From Methanosarcina horonobensis HB-1 = JCM 15518 (GTDB lineage Archaea; Halobacteriota; Methanosarcinia; Methanosarcinales; Methanosarcinaceae), in the NCBI RefSeq assembly GCF_000970285.1, contig NZ_CP009516.1:4629036-4693035 (forward strand): a stretch of DNA of 64,000 nt, written 5' to 3'. Each line of letters begins with the position of its first letter. Position 1 is the stretch's first letter. Below, in pieces: positions 1 through 7,937 of this stretch. Below the pieces are notes generated by a model. The model was not told the origin of the DNA and did no database searches. It saw nothing but the letters and a program-made list of their open reading frames with translations. Both the position numbers and the translations under genes were made by a program.

Positions 1-209
1 GTTAGGCTGTCAGGAACAGCCCGCCATATCACGGCTCACTTCAGGTAGGCAGAAAAGCCCAATCCCGTGAAACGCGGGACTGGACCCCGGCTTTCGCCGG
101 GGTGACGAGGTTGACTGAGAGCATTTCCCTTAAGTCAACAGCCTTGCCGTTATAAAAGGGACCAAGTTGACTTTTCCCCCTTTGTAAAGGGGTGTTGGAG
201 AGATTTTTC
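1..209. repeat. Hairpin-rich bacterial-type repeat DNA
   Basis: No gene is supported here. The sequence carries short perfect inverted repeats: CCCCGGC/GCCGGGG around a TTTC loop at 85-102 and CCCCTTT/AAAGGGG around GT at 177-192. The conceptual minus-strand translation (VTPAKAGVQ-type) is one I associate with dispersed intergenic repeats in many bacterial genomes, so I read it as repeat DNA that landed in this genome, not as a coding region. It abuts a gene remnant at 210-359, which suggests the repeat replaced the remainder of that gene. Confidence 0.45.
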
Positions 210-359
210 ACGTAACATGGTGACGCCTTTAGCAGGACGGTCACGCAGGTCATAGCAGGAGTTAAGGAGATCCATCTGACATTTCACGGTCTCCGCTTTC
301 GCTGCTTTCATCCGTGTCACAATGGAATCGAACGGCTCTTTAATATGTTTGTTTGTCAT
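210..359 (-). pseudogene. N-terminal remnant of a cytochrome-like gene
   Basis: About 50 codons from an ATG at 359 read MTNKHIKEPFDSIVTRMKAA onward through a YDLRDRPAKGVTM-like stretch, then run directly into the repeat DNA at 1-209. The stretch resembles the region just after the signal peptide of bacterial proteins often labelled cytochrome B6 (typically SRYDL..RPAKGVTMSRGKPVQ), but the signal peptide, haem motifs and the rest are absent. I call it a decayed fragment, probably acquired from a bacterium. The family assignment is from memory and uncertain; the truncation against repeat sequence is directly visible. A degenerate copy of the local TetR operator motif lies at 377-390, 18 bases upstream of the ATG, at the same spacing as the operator in front of the TetR gene itself. 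Confidence 0.35.
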
Positions 360-392
360 TACAACTTTCTTATTCGTGACCGTTCAGTCACG

Positions 393-473
393 CAGCCAGC
401 ATCGCAGGCTGATGTACATAAATCCTTCGGATTTGATGCTGGCTGACTCGAAAATCTACTGTATTTTTCGAGT
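393..473. terminator. Nested hairpins downstream of flavodoxin gene
   Basis: Two inverted repeats lie here. CAGCCAGCATC (393-403) pairs perfectly with GATGCTGGCTG (435-445) and encloses a smaller AAATCC-TTC-GGATTT hairpin. ACTCGAAAA (446-454) pairs with TTTTCGAGT (465-473). The second lies 17 bases past the flavodoxin stop and could end that minus-strand transcript. The larger one looks like a mobile-element or repeat end; no transposase is nearby. Confidence 0.4.
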
Positions 474-490
474 AGACCGAATAGTTACTT

Positions 491-976
491 TTACTCTATC
501 ATCCCAATTTTACGCAGCCACTCGGATACCTCATTCTGTGCATTTTTTACTTCTCTGCCCCGGACTGCAAGACCGTTCAGAACGGTTGACTGTGGGCAAA
601 GCCTGGTGATATCTGTAATACTTCTCCCCAGACGGCTTCCCTCGTGTGTACAAAATGGCACAATGGTTTTGCCGGAAAAATCGTGTTTTGACAAAAACGC
701 TGCAACTGGCCTTGGTATTGTACCCCACCAGTTAGGATAGCCAATGAAAACTGCCTCATACGATTTCATGTCCTTAACTGCTGTTTTCAACTCGGGTTGG
801 TAACCCGATTGCAGTTCCTGCTTTGCCTGTTCCACAACCTCATTGTATTCGCTGGGATATGGATTTACAGACTGAATTTCAAAAATATTGCTCCCAATGT
901 TTTTATGAATTTGAATAGCTATTTCGCGCGTATTGCCAGAATGTGAAAAATAAGCCACAAGAATTTTTTTATTCAC
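491..976 (-). CDS. Flavodoxin family protein
   Basis: A 161-residue single-domain flavodoxin. The N-terminus KKILVAYFSHSGNTREIA is the FMN phosphate-binding loop (T/S-x-T-G-N-T type, residues about 4-20), and GYPNWWGTIPRPV (about 99-111) is the second flavin-contacting loop typical of the long-chain flavodoxin_4 group. It should be a cytosolic one-electron carrier or small FMN reductase. It starts 24 bases after the stop of the upstream cupin gene, so the two are probably one operon driven from the TetR-operator promoter at 1485-1498. A broken second copy of its 3' end is found at 2837-2945. The natural partner is unknown; redox-stress or aromatic/quinone detoxification is inferred from the repressor-controlled context. 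Confidence 0.85.
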   Translation of the reverse strand: MNKKILVAYFSHSGNTREIAIQIHKNIGSNIFEIQSVNPYPSEYNEVVEQAKQELQSGYQPELKTAVKDMKSYEAVFIGYPNWWGTIPRPVAAFLSKHDFSGKTIVPFCTHEGSRLGRSITDITRLCPQSTVLNGLAVRGREVKNAQNEVSEWLRKIGMIE

Positions 977-1000
977 TGAAATTGTCCTCCATATTTGGAG

Positions 1001-1423
1001 TTATTTTAACTTGTTATATTCTTCATCCGTTATGGGTTCCAGCCATTCAGCCGGACCTGCATTAGCATTTGTTTCAACAGAAAGGTGTACAAACCAGCTA
1101 TCAGGCGCCGCACCATGCCAGTGCTTTACGTTTGAAGCAATCTTTACCACATCTCTTGGATTAAGTTCCTGTGCAGGCTTTCCTTCCTCCTGATAGTAAC
1201 CACGTCCTCCTGTTACTAGCAGAATCTGTCCGCCCGGATGTTTATGCCAGTTATTCCGACAGCCGGGTTCAAATGTTACATTGCCTATCGGACAATTAAA
1301 TTCATTGTCCCTTGGCACCAGCATGTTAAGCCATGCATTACCTGAAAAATATTTACTAAACTGTTCCGGAAGTTTTTCACCTTTCGGGAAGATTACACTT
1401 TGACTTAAGTTTGATTTATCCAT
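1001..1423 (-). CDS. Cupin domain protein
   Basis: A 140-residue single cupin. The conserved first motif is seen at residues about 50-70 (GCRNNWHKHPGGQILLV, giving two metal-ligand histidines), with the second motif around residue 100 (NVKHWHGAAPDS) supplying another. The family is the small RmlC-type cupins frequently fused to or next to carboxymuconolactone decarboxylases, in which a metal-bound beta-barrel handles small organic substrates. No signal peptide; cytosolic. It is the first gene of a probable cupin-flavodoxin operon: a TATA-like element (TTATATAA, near 1515-1525 on the minus strand) is followed by a 14-bp operator and then about 60 bases of leader. Exact substrate unknown. Confidence 0.85.
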   Translation of the reverse strand: MDKSNLSQSVIFPKGEKLPEQFSKYFSGNAWLNMLVPRDNEFNCPIGNVTFEPGCRNNWHKHPGGQILLVTGGRGYYQEEGKPAQELNPRDVVKIASNVKHWHGAAPDSWFVHLSVETNANAGPAEWLEPITDEEYNKLK

Positions 1424-1484
1424 AGATTATCTCCTTGAACTTTTTTACATTCTTTTCGTCATTTGCTCGATCATGGCTTGTGAG

Positions 1485-1498
1485 TGACTAATCAGTCA
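1485..1498. promoter_or_regulatory. TetR operator at the cupin-flavodoxin promoter
   Basis: TGACTAATCAGTCA: TGACT/AGTCA arms around four bases. It is the exact reverse complement of the site 17 bases in front of the TetR gene (4044-4057). It lies about 20 bases downstream of the TATA-like element of the cupin gene, a position that would block transcription when occupied. Two identical 14-mers at the repressor gene and at a nearby redox operon make a local TetR regulon likely. Confidence 0.7.
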
Positions 1499-1712
1499 GA
1501 ATGTAAGATTTAATGTTATATAAAAGTAAGCCCTACAAAGAAAAATAGAATATAAAAAGTTGAAGAATAATTTCCCAACAATAATTTCCCAACATGCCTA
1601 TGATCTTTCTCTTTCGATCAAACAGCTTTTCTAATTTCACATACCATTTCCATTACTTTGCTTCCTCTGATATCTCTCATATTCCGGCACAATTTCAATA
1701 GAGAATACTCTT

Positions 1713-2840
1713 TCAAAAATTCCACCATGAAGTTGGAGGCATGTGTAAGTCTGAATCTAATAGAACGGTTTCGCCAATTTTCGGGGCAATTATGCTTACT
1801 TCTCTATTTTTTGCCTCTTTAAGTGCTCGTTCTATTGGTTCTTTCCAACCATGATTAGCTAATGTAAATGCTCCCCAATGCATCAACATCATAGTTTTAC
1901 CATTTACATCTAAATTGGCCTGGACAGATTGTTCAGGTATCATATGAATATCCGACCATCTCCGGTCATATTGGCCGCCTTCAATTAAGGTGATATCAAA
2001 AGGCCCGTATTCCTTTCCTATTTCCTTAAAATGGCTGTCATATCCGGTGTCTCCGCTGGTATATAATCGAGTGTTGTTTCCAAGAATGACCCATCCACCC
2101 CAGAGGGTAGTATCGATATTAAACGGATCTCTTCCAGAGAAATGTCTGGCTGGTGTCAAAGCAACGGTTAAGCCCTGGTACTCCGTTTCTTCCAACCAAT
2201 TGAGTTCCGTAATATTTTCTTCTGGAACACCCCATCGAATCAAATGAGCACTAACCCCAAGAGGAACAAAGAAATGTGATACTTTACTCTTTAGCTTTAC
2301 AACAGATTGATAATCTAAGTGGTCATAGTGGTCATGTGTAATAAAAACTGCATCAATCGGCGGCATTTCATCAATAAGATGCAGCATGATATCTTCACTA
2401 TATTCGTATCTTTTAACTCCCACGAATGAAACCGGTGAGGCAATAAGACTTAGCATAGGGTCTATCAATAACTTTTTATTATCAATGCTAAGCAGAAAAG
2501 CAGAGTGTCCAAACCAGGTCAAACTATCATTTTCACTTTTAATTTTGTTCCAGTCAATGACAGAAACAGGAATTGGACTCGTCGGATTGCGGTCTTTAGA
2601 CTCTGAAGCAGAATCTTCATCCATTGATGAAGCGTTTGAGGAATTTATGACCAACTCTGTAGGATCCTCATTAATAAATTTCCCATCAACATAATTACTT
2701 AAATGTTGATATGTTTCTTTTTGTTCTTTCGTTGGATTCCCACCGAAAGCTGGGTCTATGTTTATAAACAATGTAATAACAACGCCCAATAGAAGCAAAA
2801 AACTGAGTAAATATAATATCACTTTTTTAAGCTTTTTCAT
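1713..2840 (-). CDS. Membrane-anchored MBL-fold metallohydrolase
   Basis: A 375-residue protein of the metallo-beta-lactamase fold, UlaG/NAPE-PLD-like branch. Residues about 5-27 form one hydrophobic segment (signal anchor), followed by a Ser/Asn/Glu-rich linker to about 90. The catalytic motif THDHYDHLD is at 168-176 (HxHxDH), with later ligands in PARHFSGRD (about 235), TSGDTGYD (about 267) and LMHWGAF (about 326). The di-metal site is therefore complete and the enzyme should be active, facing the cell exterior or membrane. NAPE-PLD-like homologues hydrolyse phosphodiesters, but the substrate here is not evident. Its ATG overlaps the stop of the flavodoxin remnant, implying an older two-gene operon. 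Confidence 0.85.
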   Translation of the reverse strand: MKKLKKVILYLLSFLLLLGVVITLFINIDPAFGGNPTKEQKETYQHLSNYVDGKFINEDPTELVINSSNASSMDEDSASESKDRNPTSPIPVSVIDWNKIKSENDSLTWFGHSAFLLSIDNKKLLIDPMLSLIASPVSFVGVKRYEYSEDIMLHLIDEMPPIDAVFITHDHYDHLDYQSVVKLKSKVSHFFVPLGVSAHLIRWGVPEENITELNWLEETEYQGLTVALTPARHFSGRDPFNIDTTLWGGWVILGNNTRLYTSGDTGYDSHFKEIGKEYGPFDITLIEGGQYDRRWSDIHMIPEQSVQANLDVNGKTMMLMHWGAFTLANHGWKEPIERALKEAKNREVSIIAPKIGETVLLDSDLHMPPTSWWNF

Positions 2841-2945
2841 ATTTTCACTTCTGCCATTCCTATTTCATGCAGCCACTCGGATACATAATCCTGCGCTTTT
2901 TACGTCTCTGCCCCTGACTGCAAGATCGTCCAGAAGAAAGACGGA
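2837..2945 (-). pseudogene. Truncated, frameshifted flavodoxin 3' remnant
   Basis: This stretch aligns base by base, at roughly 80 percent by eye, with the last quarter of the intact flavodoxin gene (about 491-590). It encodes the same C-terminal pattern (AVRGRDVK ... YVSEWLHEIGM). A deletion in the A-run (GTAAAAAG versus GTAAAAAATG) breaks the frame, and everything upstream of about 2945 is gone. The remnant's frame ends in ATATGA, overlapping the ATG of the MBL-fold gene, so it was once translationally coupled to it. This marks a duplication followed by decay within the same accessory block. Confidence 0.75.
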
Positions 2946-3413
2946 CGACCCTGAGCTGCTGTGTATATACTGAGGAATCATCATATGGTACGCGGAAAGG
3001 AGATGCCTTTGGTTTCCTGCGGTCTATTTTGCTTTCTCCGCTATTATTGAATATTCTTTGATAGGCGCCGCTTTTCCCGATTTTGGACAAATTTCAGAAT
3101 ATAGTAAGTCATAAAGATATAAACTCCATGATGGAAACTTAATCTGTGAAGAAAAGCATGGCTGGTTCATCAAAGTTCCAATAGGAATATGTATAGTACA
3201 AAATTAGTTTGAAGCCCGCGTCTCTAGCAAAGAAAGATGGGAAGACGCATGTATCCAAACTCAAGTATCGAAAGCTCGTCTCCATTCTTAGGCATTTTTC
3301 TGTACAACATTTTCCATTCACCTGGTTTCTTCAAACTATTTTCTATGTACCTCGGGTTGATTTTCTGATTAACTGGATTTTTTGAGATAAGTCAGTCCAT
3401 TGCTTTCTATTTA
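2946..3413. other. Intergenic DNA between remnant and TetR gene
   Basis: I see no supported gene here. Short open frames exist on the minus strand, but none has a ribosome site plus a recognisable sequence. The stretch is probably what is left of the 5' part of the duplicated flavodoxin region and its promoter. Confidence 0.5.
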
Positions 3414-3431
3414 TGAGTGAGCAGTCACTCA
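3414..3431. promoter_or_regulatory. Perfect inverted repeat near the TetR gene end
   Basis: TGAGTGA-GCAG-TCACTCA: seven-base perfect arms with a four-base spacer, 17 bases past the TetR stop. It shares the TGAGTGA half with the sequence flanking the cupin operator (TGAGTGACTAATCAGTCA), so it may be a further repressor site of a lost minus-strand promoter. A role as transcription terminator is less likely because no T-run follows on the minus strand. Confidence 0.35.
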
Positions 3432-3448
3432 CCGATGAGTGAAAAAAA

Positions 3449-4027
3449 TTATTCTTTAGCCAGACCTCTCCAGATAATCTGGAATCCATCCTCCAAAACT
3501 TTATTTTCATCTAGCGAAGAATCTGAATCAAGGATAAAGTTCACTACCGTCCTGCTGGCCTGATAGAACATTGAAATGGTCAGTTCCTCAGAAAAATCTC
3601 TGATCTCGCCATTTGCTATTCCTTCCTTCACAAGATCATGAAGAAAGACATACTCTTTAGTTACTTCTTCACGCGTAAACTTTGTGATATAGGGGGATGT
3701 GCAAAATTGTCCGACAAAAAGGAATTCTTCCTGATTGTCTACTCCCCATTTGACTAAATTTGACCATATTTTTCTTAACTTATCCTTGAAGGTACTCTGT
3801 GCCTCAATTCCCTTTCCCATACTGCGGCTTAACTCTCCTTTAATCTCAAAATACAGGTTATTTATAAGGTCTTCCTTTGTGGGAAAGTAATTGAAAAGGG
3901 TGCCTGTGGCTACACCTGCATCTTTTGAGATTTGTGCAGTGGAGGTACCATGAAAACCTCTTTCAGTGAAGAGCTTCAGGGCAGCATCCATAATTGCTGT
4001 TTTTTTGTCTTTGACCTGTTCTTTCAT
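3449..4027 (-). CDS. TetR/AcrR family transcriptional repressor
   Basis: A 192-residue regulator. Residues about 8-55 make the TetR DNA-binding domain: AALKLFTERGFHGTSTAQI, then KDAGVATGTLFNYFPTKEDL, which is the signature helix-turn-helix and following helix. The remaining 130 residues are the helical ligand-binding/dimerisation domain, not recognisable to a specific ligand class. The gene is preceded by TGACTGATTAGTCA (4044-4057), 17 bases before the ATG, so it is probably autoregulated. The same 14-mer in inverse orientation sits at the cupin-flavodoxin promoter. I infer that it represses itself and that operon until an effector, perhaps a toxic organic compound, binds. Confidence 0.9.
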   Translation of the reverse strand: MKEQVKDKKTAIMDAALKLFTERGFHGTSTAQISKDAGVATGTLFNYFPTKEDLINNLYFEIKGELSRSMGKGIEAQSTFKDKLRKIWSNLVKWGVDNQEEFLFVGQFCTSPYITKFTREEVTKEYVFLHDLVKEGIANGEIRDFSEELTISMFYQASRTVVNFILDSDSSLDENKVLEDGFQIIWRGLAKE

Positions 4028-4043
4028 GTATTATCTCTACAAT

Positions 4044-4057
4044 TGACTGATTAGTCA
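4044..4057. promoter_or_regulatory. TetR autoregulatory operator
   Basis: TGACTGATTAGTCA, with TGACT/AGTCA arms, 17 bases upstream of the repressor's ATG and just downstream of an AT-rich TATA-like element. It is the reverse complement of the site at 1485-1498. A degenerate version (TGACCGTTCAGTCA, 11 of 14 matching) occurs at 377-390. Confidence 0.7.
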
Positions 4058-4258
4058 GTTATGTTGTAATATTATGTTTTTATAAATACTTAATGGTGCT
4101 TTTACTTAACTCTTGCCAAGTATTTTAGTACACAGAAGATTTTGGGAACTATAAGATAACGAGCACTCTATAATAATGCCTTTCACAATAGAAATTTTCC
4201 AGAATGAGAAAGGCTTTTGGGAAAAAGGCCCTTACTCTGAAAAAAGGTAAAATGGGCT

Positions 4259-4849
4259 TTAATTCCCGAAGCAGGTTTTCGTCTTATCCTTACAGTACAG
4301 TTTTTTCGAAACAGGGGACAAAGGTTCATTATCCAGTCCAGGACCACAGTCATTGAAATTGACAGTAAAGTCCTTTATGCCTTTAAGAGCTCTTTCTTCA
4401 ATTAATTCCTTAATTTCGTACATGGAAAGCTTCAGACCCGCTTCCTTTACCCTGCTTGCCAGGTCCTTAAGTTCTTCGTACTCCACCCGGGCAGAAAGGG
4501 GCTTTTGCTCTTTTCCTATAACTATTTTTATGTCAATTTCCCCTTCCCAGAGAGGCAGGTCATTTTCGTCCCTGAAAGAAAGGCAAAGCTTCCTCAGCTC
4601 GCAGTCAAAGGGATAATGCTCGGTCTTCAAAAGCCTGACTCCGAGAGTACCGGTTTCCAGAGCCATGAACTCGGCAAGAGAATCAAGATTTTCTTCCTCA
4701 CAATCAATAAGAAAAATATACTCAGGTCTGCCTTTCTTGGTAATGGCTGGTATTACGTGCACGTTTTTAGCTCCGAGTTTCATCAGTTCTTCTATCAGGT
4801 AAGGAACCTGGTCGCAGGTGATATTGTCAATGTTAGTCATCAAAAGCAA
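4259..4849 (-). CDS. Stand-alone LarC2-like nickel-insertion domain
   Basis: A 196-residue protein matching only the C-terminal half of LarC (DUF111), the CTP-dependent cyclometallase that inserts nickel into the pincer nucleotide cofactor of lactate racemase. Visible family features: TNIDNITCDQVPYLIEELM (LarC normally has NIDD.T.E....), then KKGRP and a LETGTLGVR motif. Full LarC proteins are about 400 residues; the LarC1 part is missing. The start is taken as TTG at 4849, because GGAGG (4857-4861) is spaced seven bases from it, whereas the ATG at 4840 is 16 away. It is followed by the 595-residue unknown gene on the same strand (4987-6774, upstream in transcription), so the two may be co-transcribed. 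A C-terminal Cys-containing tail (LYCKDKTKTCFGN) is unusual. Function as a nickel-binding protein is inference. Confidence 0.7.
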   Translation of the reverse strand: MLLMTNIDNITCDQVPYLIEELMKLGAKNVHVIPAITKKGRPEYIFLIDCEEENLDSLAEFMALETGTLGVRLLKTEHYPFDCELRKLCLSFRDENDLPLWEGEIDIKIVIGKEQKPLSARVEYEELKDLASRVKEAGLKLSMYEIKELIEERALKGIKDFTVNFNDCGPGLDNEPLSPVSKKLYCKDKTKTCFGN

Positions 4850-4986
4850 AAAGAGGCCTCCCGCTGTTTTCCAGAAAAGAAAAAGGCAGAGGTTGAAACA
4901 AAGTTAAAGTCCTGCCTTAAACCCGTTCTTCTCTGCCCATAGTTCAGGTCGTTTTTGTGGATTGTCTGGTTTTCATCTGGATATAC

Positions 4987-6774
4987 TCAGATATTTTCCA
5001 TGGATTTCATTATCCTGACTGCCAGTTTTGCAACGTCGAGAGCTTTTTCCCGGGCTCCCGGAATTGCAGCTGAACAGGACTTCCCTCCTTTTTCTGCAAG
5101 CTTTGCAACTTCTTTCGGGTCAGCAACTTTCATTGCAGCTGCAACGGCTGCAGGTACGGTAATATTAATTATTGAGTGCCCTGAAAGCTGGAGTTCGCAG
5201 ACGGGTATAGCTGCAAGGGGTATAATTTCCAGAAGCTCCTTTTTATCATTAAAAATTGCATCCGGAATCACATTCTGCCCAAGTCCCAGAAGTTCAAAGG
5301 TCCTTCCGTCTACAGTCAGTTCAACATCGGCATCCGTATCAAATCCGTAGTACGAACTTGTGAAAGGATGGTTTCTGCGAGCACCTCCGACCATTTTCTT
5401 TATTTCGATCCTGATGTCATGTCCGGTCATAGCTCCAAGCATTGCAGCAGCCCTTGTTTCAACGGTTTTTTTTCTTTCCAGATCCAGTTCCCTGACGACA
5501 TCTTCCACAGACTTTCCGACTTTTATGTCTTCATATGCTTTTTTTGCCCTCCTGACGATTGCGGCTGAGCGAACGCCGTCAGTCCCGAGGATCATGGTAC
5601 GTGTAATAGGGCCTCTCCTTACCTGTTCGGTTTTCCTTGCAATTGTATTAAGGGCAACCGAAGCAATTTCCGGATCAAGCCATTCGTTCTTTTTTACCTC
5701 TGCAATAATATCTGCTGCCTGCTCAACATCACCTTCAAACTTGATAAGTGACCTGAGGGCGATTATGGTATCCGCAGTCATATGACCAAGAGGAGGCATA
5801 ATAGGGCCGCCGGAAAAACCTGCCCCTATTTCGATAGACTCCTTAAAAGCACAAAGCATCTCACCAAAAGACATCATCCCGACAACAGTGGGAGCTCCTA
5901 TGTCTTTCAAGATAACCCCGAGGTCTCCTACCAGCCTAAAAGAGTCGTATTCTTCGTCCGTGCCGCGCATATGGAGCTTTTCCGGGATTCCTGCAGCCTG
6001 ACATGCAGCTTTGCCTGCAAGATATGCACTGTTTACTTCGAAAAAACCGCCGTACTCCTCCCCTACAAAAGCATCAGGGTGGACAATTTCAAGAGCTGCT
6101 GCAGCTCCGAGAACTGCCGAAATTATAGGACTTGCAGAAATACCTGCTCCCCAGTAGGCCTGCATCATAGCTTCAGTTCCGATCCTGGCCGCATTCATAG
6201 CAACTTCAGGAAAACCGATGTCTTCTCCAAGGGTATTGTGCCCGTAAAGAGGTCCTCCCGCAACTCCGAGAGGAAGCTTTCGCCCATCAATTCTGGTAAG
6301 CTTGCCTTCTGCCATCGCATTGTAAATGGCCTGCACGGCTGCAAAACCGGAAACCTTATTATTGGATTTAGGGGTGGGAACAGCTATAACCCCTGCCCTA
6401 TCGGCTCCTGCAATCATACGGGCAAGTGCTCCTATCTTCCGGTTCCCTGCAGGAACACCGGCCTGAGCGTTGGAACCTGCAAAATAGCAGATCGTAGCTG
6501 CAAAAAGGGCTGCATTTGCAGGGCTTGCTCCGGCTTCTTCTGCAGCTTCAATACCTTTTTTGAGTACATGATCTATTTCCAGGCTGCCGGCATCTTCATC
6601 CGTAAGCCTGATATTAGCACCCCGGAAAAGCTCCGTAGCGACAGCGTTTGCAGCACACATAGCGCCTATATTTGTCATTCCGTGACCTTTGGTAAGGGCT
6701 TCAATCCTATCATTTGTAAGATTCTGTATACCTGAGACTGAAGCCGTTACTGCAGCACATACCTCGTTATTCAA
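4987..6774 (-). CDS. Conserved 595-residue protein, function unknown
   Basis: I do not recognise this family with confidence. It is a soluble protein, rich in Ala/Gly, without signal peptide or membrane helices. Striking segments are AGSNAQAGVPAGNRKIGALA (about 126-145), the Gly-rich LPLGVAGGPLYGHNTLGEDI (about 195-214), GFSGGPIMPPLGHMTADTII and a Cys near residue 560 (GGKSCSAAIPGAREKA). The pattern of small-residue loops recalls alpha-chain-like L-serine dehydratase or cysteine desulfidase proteins, but I would not assign that. The start is TTG at 6774: GGAGGAGG lies about eight bases upstream. It probably heads a two-gene operon with the LarC2-like gene 137 bases downstream, suggesting a metal-cofactor-linked enzyme. 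That link is inference. Confidence 0.75.
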   Translation of the reverse strand: MNNEVCAAVTASVSGIQNLTNDRIEALTKGHGMTNIGAMCAANAVATELFRGANIRLTDEDAGSLEIDHVLKKGIEAAEEAGASPANAALFAATICYFAGSNAQAGVPAGNRKIGALARMIAGADRAGVIAVPTPKSNNKVSGFAAVQAIYNAMAEGKLTRIDGRKLPLGVAGGPLYGHNTLGEDIGFPEVAMNAARIGTEAMMQAYWGAGISASPIISAVLGAAAALEIVHPDAFVGEEYGGFFEVNSAYLAGKAACQAAGIPEKLHMRGTDEEYDSFRLVGDLGVILKDIGAPTVVGMMSFGEMLCAFKESIEIGAGFSGGPIMPPLGHMTADTIIALRSLIKFEGDVEQAADIIAEVKKNEWLDPEIASVALNTIARKTEQVRRGPITRTMILGTDGVRSAAIVRRAKKAYEDIKVGKSVEDVVRELDLERKKTVETRAAAMLGAMTGHDIRIEIKKMVGGARRNHPFTSSYYGFDTDADVELTVDGRTFELLGLGQNVIPDAIFNDKKELLEIIPLAAIPVCELQLSGHSIINITVPAAVAAAMKVADPKEVAKLAEKGGKSCSAAIPGAREKALDVAKLAVRIMKSMENI

Positions 6775-7073
6775 AAGATCTTGCCTCCTCCAAAAAGTGC
6801 GTAGAGATTATTTTCCCTCAATAGTTTAAAATTTGTCGTGTAAATAGTTATGTATTAACGCTGTGACAGCATGAAAAAAATGAAAAATATGATAGAAAAA
6901 AGCAAATCAAGTAAATTTGAGTTTAATCTTCGTTGTGAATATTGAAAAATTTAAGGGCAAAAGCCTATTGCATCCCTCCCGCAGCCTGCAAAATTGAGAA
7001 ACGTGAAAAACTGTGAGTAAAAAATGTCAGCGATACATTTAAAAATCCGAATTGTCAATGTGTAGAGATCATC

Positions 7074-7775
7074 ATGCTCATAGTACTCTCATTAGGCGGT
7101 TCAATTCTCGCAAAAGATCTTGATTCGGATCGTTTTTTAAAATATGCAAAAGTACTGCGCGACATATCGAAAAAACATACACTACTTGTAGTAACTGGCG
7201 GGGGAGAAGCAGCACGAAACTACATAAGTGCTGCACGGGCCATGGGGGCAGATGAAGTAACCTGCGACTACATAGGCATAGAGATCACTCGCCTGAACGC
7301 AAGGCTGCTTATTGCAGCTCTCGGACCCAATGCGTATCCTGAAATTCCTTCAAACTACCTTGAAGCCTCAAAGGCCATGACTTCAGGTAAAGTTGTGGTA
7401 ATGGGAGGAGTCACACCCGGCCAGACAACTGATGCCGTTGCTGCAATCCTTGCAGAATATCTGCGTGCGGACCTTTTGACAATTGCAACCTCGATTGACG
7501 GGGTTTATTCTTCAGATCCTAATTATGACCCTAGTGCAGTCAAATATGATAAAATCTCTCCTGAAAAACTCATAAACATAGTAATGGCTATAGAGATGAA
7601 AGCAGGTTCGAAATCACCTGTGGACCCCGTGGCTGCAAAGATTATAGAGCGCTGCAAGCTCGACGCCCTCGTCATGGACGCCAGAAATCCTGATCTGCTT
7701 GGAGAAATTCTGGACGGAGAAGCAGCAAAAAAATCTCCCGTCTCCTGCGGAACCTGGATTACAGCAAAAAAATAA
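7074..7775 (+). CDS. pyrH: UMP kinase
   Basis: A 233-residue archaeal-type uridylate kinase of the amino acid kinase fold, converting UMP to UDP with ATP. Typical motifs: LIVLSLGGSILAKDL (residues 2-16, phosphate-binding GGS), VTGGGEAARNYISAAR (about 40-55), the archaeal CDYIGIEITRLNARLL region that contacts UMP, GGVTPGQTTDAVAAILAEY (about 115-133), and a DGVYSSDPN motif near 148-156. The length equals that of characterised archaeal PyrH and is shorter than bacterial homologues. It stands alone, divergent from the 595-residue gene, with an AT-rich promoter (ATTTAAAAATCC near 7038) about 30 bases upstream of the ATG. Confidence 0.95.
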   Translation: MLIVLSLGGSILAKDLDSDRFLKYAKVLRDISKKHTLLVVTGGGEAARNYISAARAMGADEVTCDYIGIEITRLNARLLIAALGPNAYPEIPSNYLEASKAMTSGKVVVMGGVTPGQTTDAVAAILAEYLRADLLTIATSIDGVYSSDPNYDPSAVKYDKISPEKLINIVMAIEMKAGSKSPVDPVAAKIIERCKLDALVMDARNPDLLGEILDGEAAKKSPVSCGTWITAKK

Positions 7776-7937
7776 AAATCTGAGATACGTTTACAGCCTT
7801 TTTCCAGTACGTTAAAACGTAGAGAAAACATCAAAAACTTAAACAAGGAGGTTCCTACATACATTCATGTTGCAAAGAACCAGAGCCGGATACCCGACCT
7901 GGTTCCAGGCAGTTTTTGGAAAGAGGAGGAACCGGGC

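Noticed and set aside
2860-3090. Open frame of 76 codons upstream of the MBL-fold gene
   Set aside because: It is a shifted frame of the broken flavodoxin copy and shows no ribosome site or family of its own.
5782-6735. 317-codon plus-strand open frame opposite the 595-residue gene
   Set aside because: It is antisense to a strong coding frame, Cys/Arg-rich, and has no recognisable motif.
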